Shown one piece after another: positions 43,901 to 49,834 of a stretch of 64,000 nt of DNA (positions are counted from its first letter, which is position 1; the number at the start of each line of letters is the position of its first letter). A program made the position numbers and the translations under genes. The stretch comes from Bryobacter sp. (GTDB lineage Bacteria > Acidobacteriota > Terriglobia > Bryobacterales > Bryobacteraceae): NCBI GenBank assembly GCA_022843605.1, contig JALHNI010000014.1:1948-65947 (forward strand), in the 5' to 3' direction. The notes below the pieces were generated by a model. That model did no database searches, was not told where the DNA came from, and saw nothing but the letters and a program-made list of their open reading frames with translations.

Positions 43901-45516
43901 GCCACCGGTGAGCCGGCGGTGATCGACAGCAGCGTACAGGTGACGGTTTCGTCAGCCGCCTGCAAGATTGCCACGCTCTCGGTTCCGATGCTAAACGTTC
44001 CGGAACGCGAAATGGTTTGCGTATTCGGCGCCACGGTAAACTCAACGCGGCCATTGCCGCTGCCGCTTTCGCCACTGGTGATGCGCACCCAGCTCAAGCG
44101 ATTCTGCACCGCCCACGCGCCGGTGGCCGTCACGTCGACGCCGGCGCTGCCGCCTGCAGCCGTCGCATTGAACCGGGATGGCGCGATCGAAAGCGTCGGG
44201 GTCGGCGCGTTGCTCTGTGACCGGAAGTTAGCCGTCCACCGGACGCCTTCATTGAAGGTCCGGCGGTTGTCGGCCGAACGCGAGGCAGTCGCTTCAACAC
44301 CGGTAGCCGTGCCGGCATAGCGCACATCAGGATTGGAAAAATAGGGTAGCCGTGGGCAGTTGACCCCCGCCGAACACGCATAAGCCATCACCGTCCGGTA
44401 GAAAGGCGCGGTGGCCGCCTGTTGAAAGCCATAAGAATAGGGGAATAGCGGTGCGCCGCTGGAGTTATCGCGATCGTGGTTCGAGCCCATGTTGTGGCCC
44501 AGTTCATGAGGAAAGGTGAGGTTGCTGACGGCGGCACGCCGGTCGCAGACATTAAAGGCGCGGCGGGCAAAGGCGGTGCTTTGCGTTGTGTTCAGCCATC
44601 CCAAACCGGCGGAATCATCGCTCCGGCTGATCCACAGGCTGACGAAATCGGCCCCGTACTGATCGCGGAGTTGGTGCACGTTGTCCATGTGGCCATCCGT
44701 CAGTCCCGTCAGCCGATCCAAATCGGTGGACATGCTGCCGGACTCGGCGTAGTCGATCTCGCCGGCATAAGCCAGGCGCAACCGCTGGTCGATCGCGCTA
44801 TTGGCATAAGCCTGATTCGAGAGCGCCACGCCTTCGCGCACTAGCGCCTGCATCTGCGCCTCGCCACCCACCGCCGCCCGGGCCGCCGCCGTGTACACCA
44901 CCATCACGTCGATCACGTTGCCGTCGTCCGCCACCGCGGTATCGGCAATAGGGAAAATCGGCGGCAAGCCGGACTCCAACGCGTCATTGGCCGTCTCCCG
45001 GATCGACGACGGGTCGAACTCCTGCAAATAGGTTCCGCCATCGCGCGTGACGACCTCAAAAACGCGTCCATCGCCGAGGAAGAGATGGCTGGAGATGACG
45101 TCGTCGTGGTGCACCAGCACCGCGGAGCCATACTGATCGCCTTCAATGCTGCCGGTCCATGAAGCGGTGCGGCCATCTTTCGAGACCTCGGATTGCCGAA
45201 AGCTCACCGTGCGCGCAGCCCCATCGAAAAGCGGAAACAGGACGCGCAGCGGCTTCAAGTCGCCCCGGCCGGCAAATCGGCGAGCGTGCGGCTTGTCGAA
45301 CAGGTCGGTGTTCATCTCCACGGCCTGCAGACGCTTTACTTCCCGCGCCTGCGGACGCGAAGCCTCTTTGGCGTTGGCAGCCCGGGGACGGTAAGCGGCC
45401 ACAGGAGGCACGTCCTGGGCGTTCAACCCTCCCCACGCGAGCAAAAACAGTGACGACCATCGAAGGAACAAGCGCATACAACCCGTAAGGCGTAATCCCG
45501 TGCGAAATCTCTTCAT
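40924..45516 (-). CDS. Large exported M12-type (reprolysin-like) metalloprotease with BACON and PPC domains
   Basis: 1530 residues from ATG 45516 (GGGAG site). Signal region MRLFLRWSSLFLLAWGGLNA, then a pro-domain to about residue 175, then a metzincin catalytic domain with HELGHNMGSNH (residues 337-347) and a Met-turn VMAYACSAGVNCPRLPYFSN. Next come a BACON-like domain (about 425-520), a PPC domain (about 535-645), a second BACON, a second PPC (about 745-850), and from about residue 865 three repeats of a PPC-like domain (ALRAGKYYVALAQF, LRAGTYYVTLALY, LRAGTYYISLAVF) alternating with an unassigned module (LRERVISRTAPSGC, then LGRWTVRALW). It is probably secreted and acts on extracellular protein. 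Five bases after the separate pro-domain gene. Confidence 0.88.
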   Translation of the reverse strand: MKRFRTGLRLTGCMRLFLRWSSLFLLAWGGLNAQDVPPVAAYRPRAANAKEASRPQAREVKRLQAVEMNTDLFDKPHARRFAGRGDLKPLRVLFPLFDGAARTVSFRQSEVSKDGRTASWTGSIEGDQYGSAVLVHHDDVISSHLFLGDGRVFEVVTRDGGTYLQEFDPSSIRETANDALESGLPPIFPIADTAVADDGNVIDVMVVYTAAARAAVGGEAQMQALVREGVALSNQAYANSAIDQRLRLAYAGEIDYAESGSMSTDLDRLTGLTDGHMDNVHQLRDQYGADFVSLWISRSDDSAGLGWLNTTQSTAFARRAFNVCDRRAAVSNLTFPHELGHNMGSNHDRDNSSGAPLFPYSYGFQQAATAPFYRTVMAYACSAGVNCPRLPYFSNPDVRYAGTATGVEATASRSADNRRTFNEGVRWTANFRSQSNAPTPTLSIAPSRFNATAAGGSAGVDVTATGAWAVQNRLSWVRITSGESGSGNGRVEFTVAPNTQTISRSGTFSIGTESVAILQAADETVTCTLLSITAGSPVAGMLAENGCVSALRSNSYAARYVFNGVQGQQIAVAATSGDLDPYLYLVSPDGAVLQENDDSGGSTNARVPATSGFFTLPVSGLYTIEVSTFAPRATGNFNVSVTTNTAACTYTLNPASAQAGAGQGQGVVNVTTQAGCVVTAVSNAPWILIRSAGETSGNSTVAYEVRPNTGASRTGNITIGGRQFTLTQAGQPTGCAVTPIAPGQSLNGNLTATSCLGQFRQGTFYAARYRLSGTAGQRVQITLTSPTLDTYMYLIGPDGRVVAEDDDAAGNLNSRIPTTGEYFGLPSTGDYIIEATSFDQRAAGAITLAVTEAGAGPAVSGVLVPGQPYLVSLPPAEQNTLFDDRVLEITVPEGARRLEIRTEPSEAGHDIDLFVRYGAPPAIADQNVVSDHRSQGETGAERIVIDAVSQPALRAGKYYVALAQFTHNVASDVNVIATVDTAPRSSFTLRERVISRTAPSGCTTPAAAETFAPTDARAHLYFIGEGNQNGVARVEFIDPQGVRQANVAFEPQPEAGVYCRTASLPIASTPNATRLGRWTVRALWDDAEITTATFVIQASTAAPPTGTFPVLVSGRAQSFSFQAVTVPSLLSRDGTYQITVPADATRMEIRLATTVPANADLDLYVNFGQPSTVANGSVVADHSAASASGNEIIVIDRNSSPPLRAGTYYVTLALYSTGVNVQGSVTATFQTPGAFTVRERIMSRTAATACATPAAADTFLAADPRAVLFFVGTGTRGGIASVQFVDPSGTVQRNVTFEPYSVDGAGCFNATLDIAGTANAQRLGRWTARAFWNGSELFALNFTIAASGPSTDFPVLSPGPALTFNFAPVTSASFAGTYILNVPAGFTRLDVSLVTTTPNVDIDVYVRYGQPPTGTTFDHLGDSVTGSEFVSITSGSTPPLRAGTYYISLAVFTPNIRSTGTLRATLSATGDEPLLEKLPQPISDQAEPLAIRKDTASLRQDRGPIRSRLEALPPSSAKPDKTKTKSHVPR
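41110..42921 (-). repeat. Tandem domain-level repeats inside the metalloprotease gene
   Basis: Three consecutive units, roughly 42921-42225, 42200-41480 and 41466-41110 (the last shorter), encode the same order of segments: a FPVL-type lead, a D(I/L)D(L/V)(F/Y)V.(F/Y)G strand, LRAG.YY, then RERI/VxSRTA. Amino-acid similarity between the first two is moderate, so the duplication is old. Boundaries are approximate. Confidence 0.7.
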
Positions 45517-45521
45517 TTTTT

Positions 45522-45992
45522 TCACTCCCGTCCCTCCATCTCGCGATCCAGCACTGCCGTATCGATCTCCCGCATCCACACGTCGCGACCCGACGTGATC
45601 AAATCCACCACTCGCCCATCGTCGAACCGCAGCGAACCGGAAACGACATCTTCGTAGATTACAACTGCGCCAACGCCAAATTTGGTGCCCTCAATCCGCC
45701 CGCTCCAGGAGACACTTTTGGCATCCATCTCCGGCGGGCCAAAGGCGACCACGGCTTTGCCGCCATCAAGCAGACGAAACTGGACCCGGCAGGGAGGCCG
45801 ACCCGGCTGCCGACACCGTGCGGCCGCGGCCCGGTCAAAGTAGCGGAGCTGAAACTTCACGGCGGCGGCCCGCTTCACTTGCTTTTCGGCGACAATCGAC
45901 GGTTTCGTCTTTGGCTGCGATCGGGTCGAGATCGCACTCGGCGGCGAGGCGGCGAGCATCAGTATGGCAAGAATGGCAGGCGAAAACGGCAC
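45522..45992 (-). CDS. Free-standing pro-domain-like exported protein
   Basis: 156 residues from GTG 45992. Signal peptide PAILAILMLAASPPSAIST. The mature part reads like the pro-domain of the downstream metalloprotease: here FRLLDGGKAVVAF, SVSWSGRIEGTKFGVGAVVI, YEDVVSGSLRFDDGRVVDLI, GRDVWMREID; there FPLFDGAARTVSF, TASWTGSIEGDQYGSAVLVH, HDDVISSHLFLGDGRVFEVV, GGTYLQEFD. It has no protease domain. It likely acts as an inhibitor or folding helper in trans, or is a duplicated remnant. It sits five bases upstream of the protease start and 75 bases after the OB-fold gene, all on minus. Confidence 0.75.
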   Translation of the reverse strand: MPFSPAILAILMLAASPPSAISTRSQPKTKPSIVAEKQVKRAAAVKFQLRYFDRAAAARCRQPGRPPCRVQFRLLDGGKAVVAFGPPEMDAKSVSWSGRIEGTKFGVGAVVIYEDVVSGSLRFDDGRVVDLITSGRDVWMREIDTAVLDREMEGRE

Positions 45993-46067
45993 GTCGGTCT
46001 TCCATTATCGGTGCTTTCGCTCCGCCGCGATACGGGACCACACGATTTTGGTACTCCCCCGGGACGG

Positions 46068-46664
46068 CTACTGGGCCCGAACATCTTTCTTCGACCGAAC
46101 CACTACCTCGTAGGTATCGTTGTGCTGCGAACACCAGCCCACAATCCGCACCATGCGGCCCGGAGCAATCAGTTCGGGATCGGGCGGAATCTGTGCCGGG
46201 AAAAAAACCTGCACCTCGCCTTTGGAAGGATCTCGCAGAAAGACCTTATAGCCCGCCGGCAGATCGCGCACCGGCGCCCGCGCCACTTCGCCCTCAATCC
46301 GCACCAGTTGTCCCTCGCGGATCTCGTCCACCTGCGAAAGCTCAATCTTCCGCGGCCGCATCAAACTGTGGCCTTTCGCCAGCCGGATGTCGTTGGCGCG
46401 CAGCACCAGTAAACCGTTTTGATCCGTCAGCGTCCCCCTTACCTCCAATGCGGTTCCCAAAGACCGGTAACCCTTGTTGTTGGTCGCCACATAGATTCCC
46501 GTCAGCGCGTCCCCCAGGACGAAGCCGTTATCGTTCATGAATGAATTGAAAGCGCCCGACTGCACTGTGACAAAGCCGTCGATCACCACCGTGGAACCCA
46601 CCGGCCGGCGCCGCGCCTGATGAGGAGACATCGCGAGGATGAGAGCAACCGTAATCAGGAACAT
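46068..46664 (-). CDS. Exported OB-fold protein
   Basis: 198 residues with a signal-like start (MFLITVALILAMSPHQARRR). Two OB-type beta-barrels are suggested: STVVIDGFVTVQSGAFNS to GTALEVRGTLTDQNGLLVLR (about 23-95), and VDEIREGQLVRIEGEVARAP to GRMVRIVGWCSQHNDTYEVV (about 110-190). The pattern resembles nucleic-acid-binding OB domains of exported nucleases (YhcR-like), but no nuclease is present. First gene of the operon leading to the metalloprotease; divergent from the globin gene with a shared 63-base control region. Confidence 0.68.
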   Translation of the reverse strand: MFLITVALILAMSPHQARRRPVGSTVVIDGFVTVQSGAFNSFMNDNGFVLGDALTGIYVATNNKGYRSLGTALEVRGTLTDQNGLLVLRANDIRLAKGHSLMRPRKIELSQVDEIREGQLVRIEGEVARAPVRDLPAGYKVFLRDPSKGEVQVFFPAQIPPDPELIAPGRMVRIVGWCSQHNDTYEVVVRSKKDVRAQ

Positions 46665-46689
46665 CTGGGTTTGATTCTACGTGAAACGG

Positions 46690-46718
46690 TTGCGTCCCAT
46701 TGCCGGATCCTATATTAT
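46690..46718 (+). promoter_or_regulatory. Candidate promoter of the globin/cupin unit
   Basis: TTGCGT (46690-46695), 17 bases, then TATTAT (46713-46718). The -10 lies within the left arm of the NsrR-like palindrome. Transcription would begin near 46725, three bases before the globin ATG, implying a leaderless message. Confidence 0.42.
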
Positions 46719-46741
46719 GCATTTAGTATGCATAATATAGG
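46709..46741. promoter_or_regulatory. Perfect 14-5-14 palindrome, NsrR-like operator
   Basis: Left arm CCTATATTATGCAT (46709-46722), centre TTAGT, right arm ATGCATAATATAGG (46728-46741); the arms are exact reverse complements. The inner ATGCAT-5-ATGCAT spacing equals that of the known NsrR (Rrf2 family, nitric-oxide sensing) operator. It overlaps the candidate -10 and the globin start codon, so binding should block transcription. Confidence 0.68.
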
Positions 46742-47234
46742 TTTGGCGGAATCGCTCGGCCGCCCGGTGATTGCCCAAGTGGTCGATGAGTTCTATAACC
46801 GCATCCGTACCCACGCGACGCTCGCCGCACCCTTCGGTAGCGTTGCCGATTGGCCGTTGCATAAAGAACGCCTCACCTATTTCTGGTGGCTGGTGCTCGG
46901 CGGTGCTCGCGACCGCGACCTCCAATATCATGTCGGCCCGAAACATTTTCAGCACGGCTTTACCCGCGCCCTGCTCGCCGATTGGCTCTTACTTTTCGAA
47001 CAGACGGTGCGGGATCTGGTACCTGCCGCTCAGGCGGAAGCCTGGTTGACCCTCGCCCGTAGGATGGGCGAGGGTCTGGCGGTCGCGAACGACCAAATGC
47101 ACGCGCGCCATCAGGAGAACCCCCATGCCCCTCTCGATTTCTCTTACCCAGGAACTCGCCCAGACCAACGACAAGCCGCGCCGCGTCCTGGCCTCCGGCC
47201 CGGGCTGGAAGATTCTCCTGCTCGACCTGCGTAA
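46728..47234 (+). CDS. Truncated haemoglobin (group III-like)
   Basis: 168 residues from ATG 46728, which lies inside the operator palindrome; TTG 46743 is an alternative start. The 2/2 globin fold is indicated by IAQVVDEFYNRIRTHATLAA, HKERLTYFWWLVLGGARDRD and HFQHGFTRALLADWLLLFEQ. By spacing to the WL.LF motif, His73 is the likely haem ligand. Such globins detoxify nitric oxide or bind oxygen, matching the NsrR-like operator. The last 37 residues read over the start of the cupin gene (110-base overlap) and look like non-native sequence (Pro/Arg-rich), so the functional globin may end near residue 131. Confidence 0.8.
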   Translation: MHNIGLAESLGRPVIAQVVDEFYNRIRTHATLAAPFGSVADWPLHKERLTYFWWLVLGGARDRDLQYHVGPKHFQHGFTRALLADWLLLFEQTVRDLVPAAQAEAWLTLARRMGEGLAVANDQMHARHQENPHAPLDFSYPGTRPDQRQAAPRPGLRPGLEDSPARPA

Positions 47235-47427
47235 AGGCGGCGAGCTACCCCAGCACTCCGCGCCAGGGCCGATCACGGTTCACTGTCTGGAGGGTGAAGC
47301 TGAGTTCGCCATCTTGGACGAGTGGCGCACGCTGCGCGCCGGTGATCTTCAAACAGTGGAGGCGAACACGCCGCACGCCGTCAAAGCGCCGCTCGGCGCG
47401 GTGCTCCTGGTACACATCGCGGCCTAA
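47125..47427 (+). CDS. Small single-domain cupin
   Basis: 100 residues with AGGAG six bases before the ATG. Cupin barrel: VLASGPGWKILLLDLRKGGE, LPQHSAPGPITVHCLEGEAE, FAILDEWRTLRAGDLQTVEA, NTPHAVKAPLGAVLLVHIAA, with His/Glu/His metal-ligand positions at H45, E57 region and H83 approximately. Fused in expression to the globin gene, it may serve as a nitric-oxide-responsive metal protein, a pairing seen in NsrR-type regulons. Start lies 110 bases inside the globin frame. Confidence 0.82.
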   Translation: MPLSISLTQELAQTNDKPRRVLASGPGWKILLLDLRKGGELPQHSAPGPITVHCLEGEAEFAILDEWRTLRAGDLQTVEANTPHAVKAPLGAVLLVHIAA

Positions 47428-47434
47428 AGGCCGC
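47419..47434. terminator. Short hairpin between cupin and DUF3395 genes
   Basis: GCGGCC (47419-47424), loop TAAA that contains the cupin stop, GGCCGC (47429-47434). It lies in the eight-base gap between convergent genes. No T-run, so termination is weak at best. Confidence 0.4.
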
Positions 47435-47435
47435 C

Positions 47436-48638
47436 TTACCGGCTCAGCCGGAACGAACGGGCGTTGGGGGCCCAGGTGGCCGGGGTACCGAAGAACCCGC
47501 CGCCGGCGCGGGTGAGATCCGGCGTATCGGCCGCTAACCTTACGGTCCGGCCCGCATAGTTCTCCGTCTCATACAGATCGAGTTGCCGCACCGAGCCGAG
47601 CAGCCGCACCGAACCGAACGTGGTGTTCACCCTTGGCTGATCCTGCCCCAGTGCCGCACATACCGGCGTGCCCTGGTAGTTCTGGCCCGGATAAAAGCAG
47701 ACGCCTTCCGCCGGAAGCGATGCCGCCTGGACGTTCGTCGCCGCGGGTGAGCGGGCGAGAACGTCATCCGACGGTAGCCGCATCGTCTGGCCTTCTTTGG
47801 CCGAAGCCGTGTAGCGTTGGCCATTCCATTCGTAGGCAATGGTGAGCACCTTGTCGGCGCCGCGCAACGGGTCGCCGCCCATGTTGTTGTTGTCCACCGG
47901 CACCACCAGGCGATCAGCGGAAATCCGGCTCGCCAGCAGCGTCGTCACATCCATTATTCGCGTGCCGGAGCCATACTGCGCACTCAAGATCTTGAGGCCT
48001 GTGGCGACAGGCATCACCGGCGCAGCTGCGGCATCGGCTGGCAAACGCAGACGTTGCCCATCCCGCACGCGCGCCTCACGCAAAGCGCCCTGCCAACGAT
48101 AGCTCACCACCAATTCCTTCAGCGAGCCCGGCGCCGGATCGCCCAACAGCGTTCCGGGCACATCGATTTCGAGCACATCGTTCTGCACCAGATTCTGCAG
48201 CACGCTGGTGACGTTCACCGTCCGGTTGCCCGCGCCGTAAGTCGCTTGCGCAATCGAGAGCGCTCCCGCCATCGGACGGCCGGTCCGGTCCCGTCCCCCG
48301 CCCCGAATCGAGCCGCGCACGGCGCCCCGGTTCGCTGTCAGCCGGCCAATCAGGAGATTCTCGTTATCCTTCCACTCGCCGGACTGGAACTGCCCACCAA
48401 GCTTGTAGTACACCCGCACCGTCTTCAACTGCCCGGGAAACGGATCGCCCCCCAAGGTCTCAGCTCCCACCAGGAACCCGACGCCCTCCGTCTCCGCCCG
48501 GCCTCGCACCAACTCGGTCACTTCCACAAAGCTGCCACCGGCGACTCCGTAGTAGGCGGCCACGATCTCCAGGCTTGTCTGCGCCGTTAATGAAAGGGCA
48601 CACAGGGCCCAGAGAAGAAACTTTCCCGCGGTTCTCAT
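47436..48638 (-). CDS. Exported DUF3395 triple-repeat protein with crystallin-fold C-terminus
   Basis: 400 residues from ATG 48638. Signal peptide KFLLWALCALSLTAQTS. Three ~85-residue repeats of the DnaJ-C11-type DUF3395 domain: LEIVAAYYGVAGGSFVEVTE, LSIAQATYGAGNRTVNVTSV and LKILSAQYGSGTRIMDVTTL, each later with a GDP.PG or GGDP.RG turn and a V.Y strand. The C-terminal ~85 residues form a beta/gamma-crystallin or peptidase-inhibitor I36-like fold (GVCFYPGQNYQGTPVCAALG, YETENYAGRTVRLAADTPDL). No enzyme motif; a cell-surface binding or inhibitor role is likely. It is 55 bases downstream of E2 on the same strand. Confidence 0.76.
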   Translation of the reverse strand: MRTAGKFLLWALCALSLTAQTSLEIVAAYYGVAGGSFVEVTELVRGRAETEGVGFLVGAETLGGDPFPGQLKTVRVYYKLGGQFQSGEWKDNENLLIGRLTANRGAVRGSIRGGGRDRTGRPMAGALSIAQATYGAGNRTVNVTSVLQNLVQNDVLEIDVPGTLLGDPAPGSLKELVVSYRWQGALREARVRDGQRLRLPADAAAAPVMPVATGLKILSAQYGSGTRIMDVTTLLASRISADRLVVPVDNNNMGGDPLRGADKVLTIAYEWNGQRYTASAKEGQTMRLPSDDVLARSPAATNVQAASLPAEGVCFYPGQNYQGTPVCAALGQDQPRVNTTFGSVRLLGSVRQLDLYETENYAGRTVRLAADTPDLTRAGGGFFGTPATWAPNARSFRLSR

Positions 48639-48693
48639 TTTTCCAGTGTCGCGCAAGTGCGCTTCGAGTGGGCCGGGTCAGCCGAAGCAAGAC

Positions 48694-49833
48694 TCAGGAC
48701 CAACTCTCCCCGCTTTCGCCCGGCGCCTCGAGAATTGCGATCAGCGTCTGAAGGAAGGCGGCAGCGGCCACGCCATCCACTACGCGATGGTCGACGGAAA
48801 GGGAGATTGGCAAAGTCAGACGGGCGACAACGGCATCGCCTACCACCACGGGACGTTTGCGAAGCGCGCCGGCGGCGACGATGATGCTTTGCGGCGGATT
48901 GAGAATGGCCTGAAACCGGTCGACGCCGAAGGGGCCAAGATTGGAGAGGGTCGCGCTGGCGTGCTCGAAATCCGCCGGGCGGGCTTCGCGCCGGCGGCAA
49001 CGTTCCAGCACGGCCACTCGATCCGCCGTGATCTGGGCCAGCGACTTCTCGGCCGGGTTGGCCACCACCGGCGTCAGCAGTTGCTCGCCGATCTGCGCGG
49101 CCAGGGCCACATGGTGCGTGGTGCGTCCCGTCACCTCACCGTTCTCCCAGTAGGCGTTCACGCGCGGATGGCGGGTGAGCGCAAGCGAGATTGCTTTCAG
49201 CAGCAGGTCGTTGTAGGCGAGGGGCCGCCGCTGGTCGCGGTAACTCGCCAGAGCCTCGGCATCCGCGTCGGCGTGTAGATAGAAATGCGGCGCGCGGAAG
49301 CTCTCTTCCAACCGCGCGGCGAGCACCCCTCGGCGAGGGGACGCCGCTGCCACGATCGGGACCCTTACCGCAGCTTGAACATCCGCGGCAACGATACGGG
49401 CTTGGCCCGGGCGAGGCTGCACCTGCGCCAGGTCGACTCCCAGTTCACGCGCCACGGCGCGAGCCCGAGGGCTTGCAGGAACCCGGGTCGCGGTCTGGAT
49501 GGCGATCGTGGGCTCCGGAGGCGCGGGCGTGGCGGGAGGCACACCGCTGGAAGCAATTGGAGCCGCCGCCAACGCCGGAGCAGATTCTCCCGGCAACAGC
49601 AGATAACCCAGGATCTGACCCACCGTGACGACGTCTCCCGAGCGCGGCCCCGCCTCCAGGAGGTGGAGCGTGCCGCTATCAAGCGACTCCACATCCATCG
49701 TCACCTTGTCGCTTTCCAGTGAAAAGAGCGGCTCACCCGCGGCCACTGGCTCGCCAGCCTGCTTCAGCCACTCGCCAAAGATGCCCTCTTCCATTGACCA
49801 GCCGAGGCGCGGGACGGTAATCGTGATCGCCAT
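48694..49833 (-). CDS. Dihydrolipoamide acyltransferase (E2) of a 2-oxoacid dehydrogenase complex
   Basis: 379 residues from ATG 49833, one base after the E1 stop. Lipoyl domain at 1-76 with the modified Lys in LESDKVTMDVESLDSG, an Ala/Pro-rich linker, a short peripheral-subunit-binding domain (ASPRARAVARELGVDLAQVQ), and the trimeric catalytic domain ending in the active-site SVDHRVVDGVAAAAFLQTLI. It moves the acyl group from E1-bound thiamine diphosphate to CoA. Catalytic region is somewhat short. No E3 gene lies nearby. Confidence 0.92.
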   Translation of the reverse strand: MAITITVPRLGWSMEEGIFGEWLKQAGEPVAAGEPLFSLESDKVTMDVESLDSGTLHLLEAGPRSGDVVTVGQILGYLLLPGESAPALAAAPIASSGVPPATPAPPEPTIAIQTATRVPASPRARAVARELGVDLAQVQPRPGQARIVAADVQAAVRVPIVAAASPRRGVLAARLEESFRAPHFYLHADADAEALASYRDQRRPLAYNDLLLKAISLALTRHPRVNAYWENGEVTGRTTHHVALAAQIGEQLLTPVVANPAEKSLAQITADRVAVLERCRRREARPADFEHASATLSNLGPFGVDRFQAILNPPQSIIVAAGALRKRPVVVGDAVVARLTLPISLSVDHRVVDGVAAAAFLQTLIAILEAPGESGESWS

Positions 49834-49834
49834 C

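Noticed and set aside
40924-45516. Tandem repeats in the metalloprotease as a possible CRISPR or satellite
   Set aside because: Units are hundreds of bases, diverged and in frame; they are duplicated protein domains.
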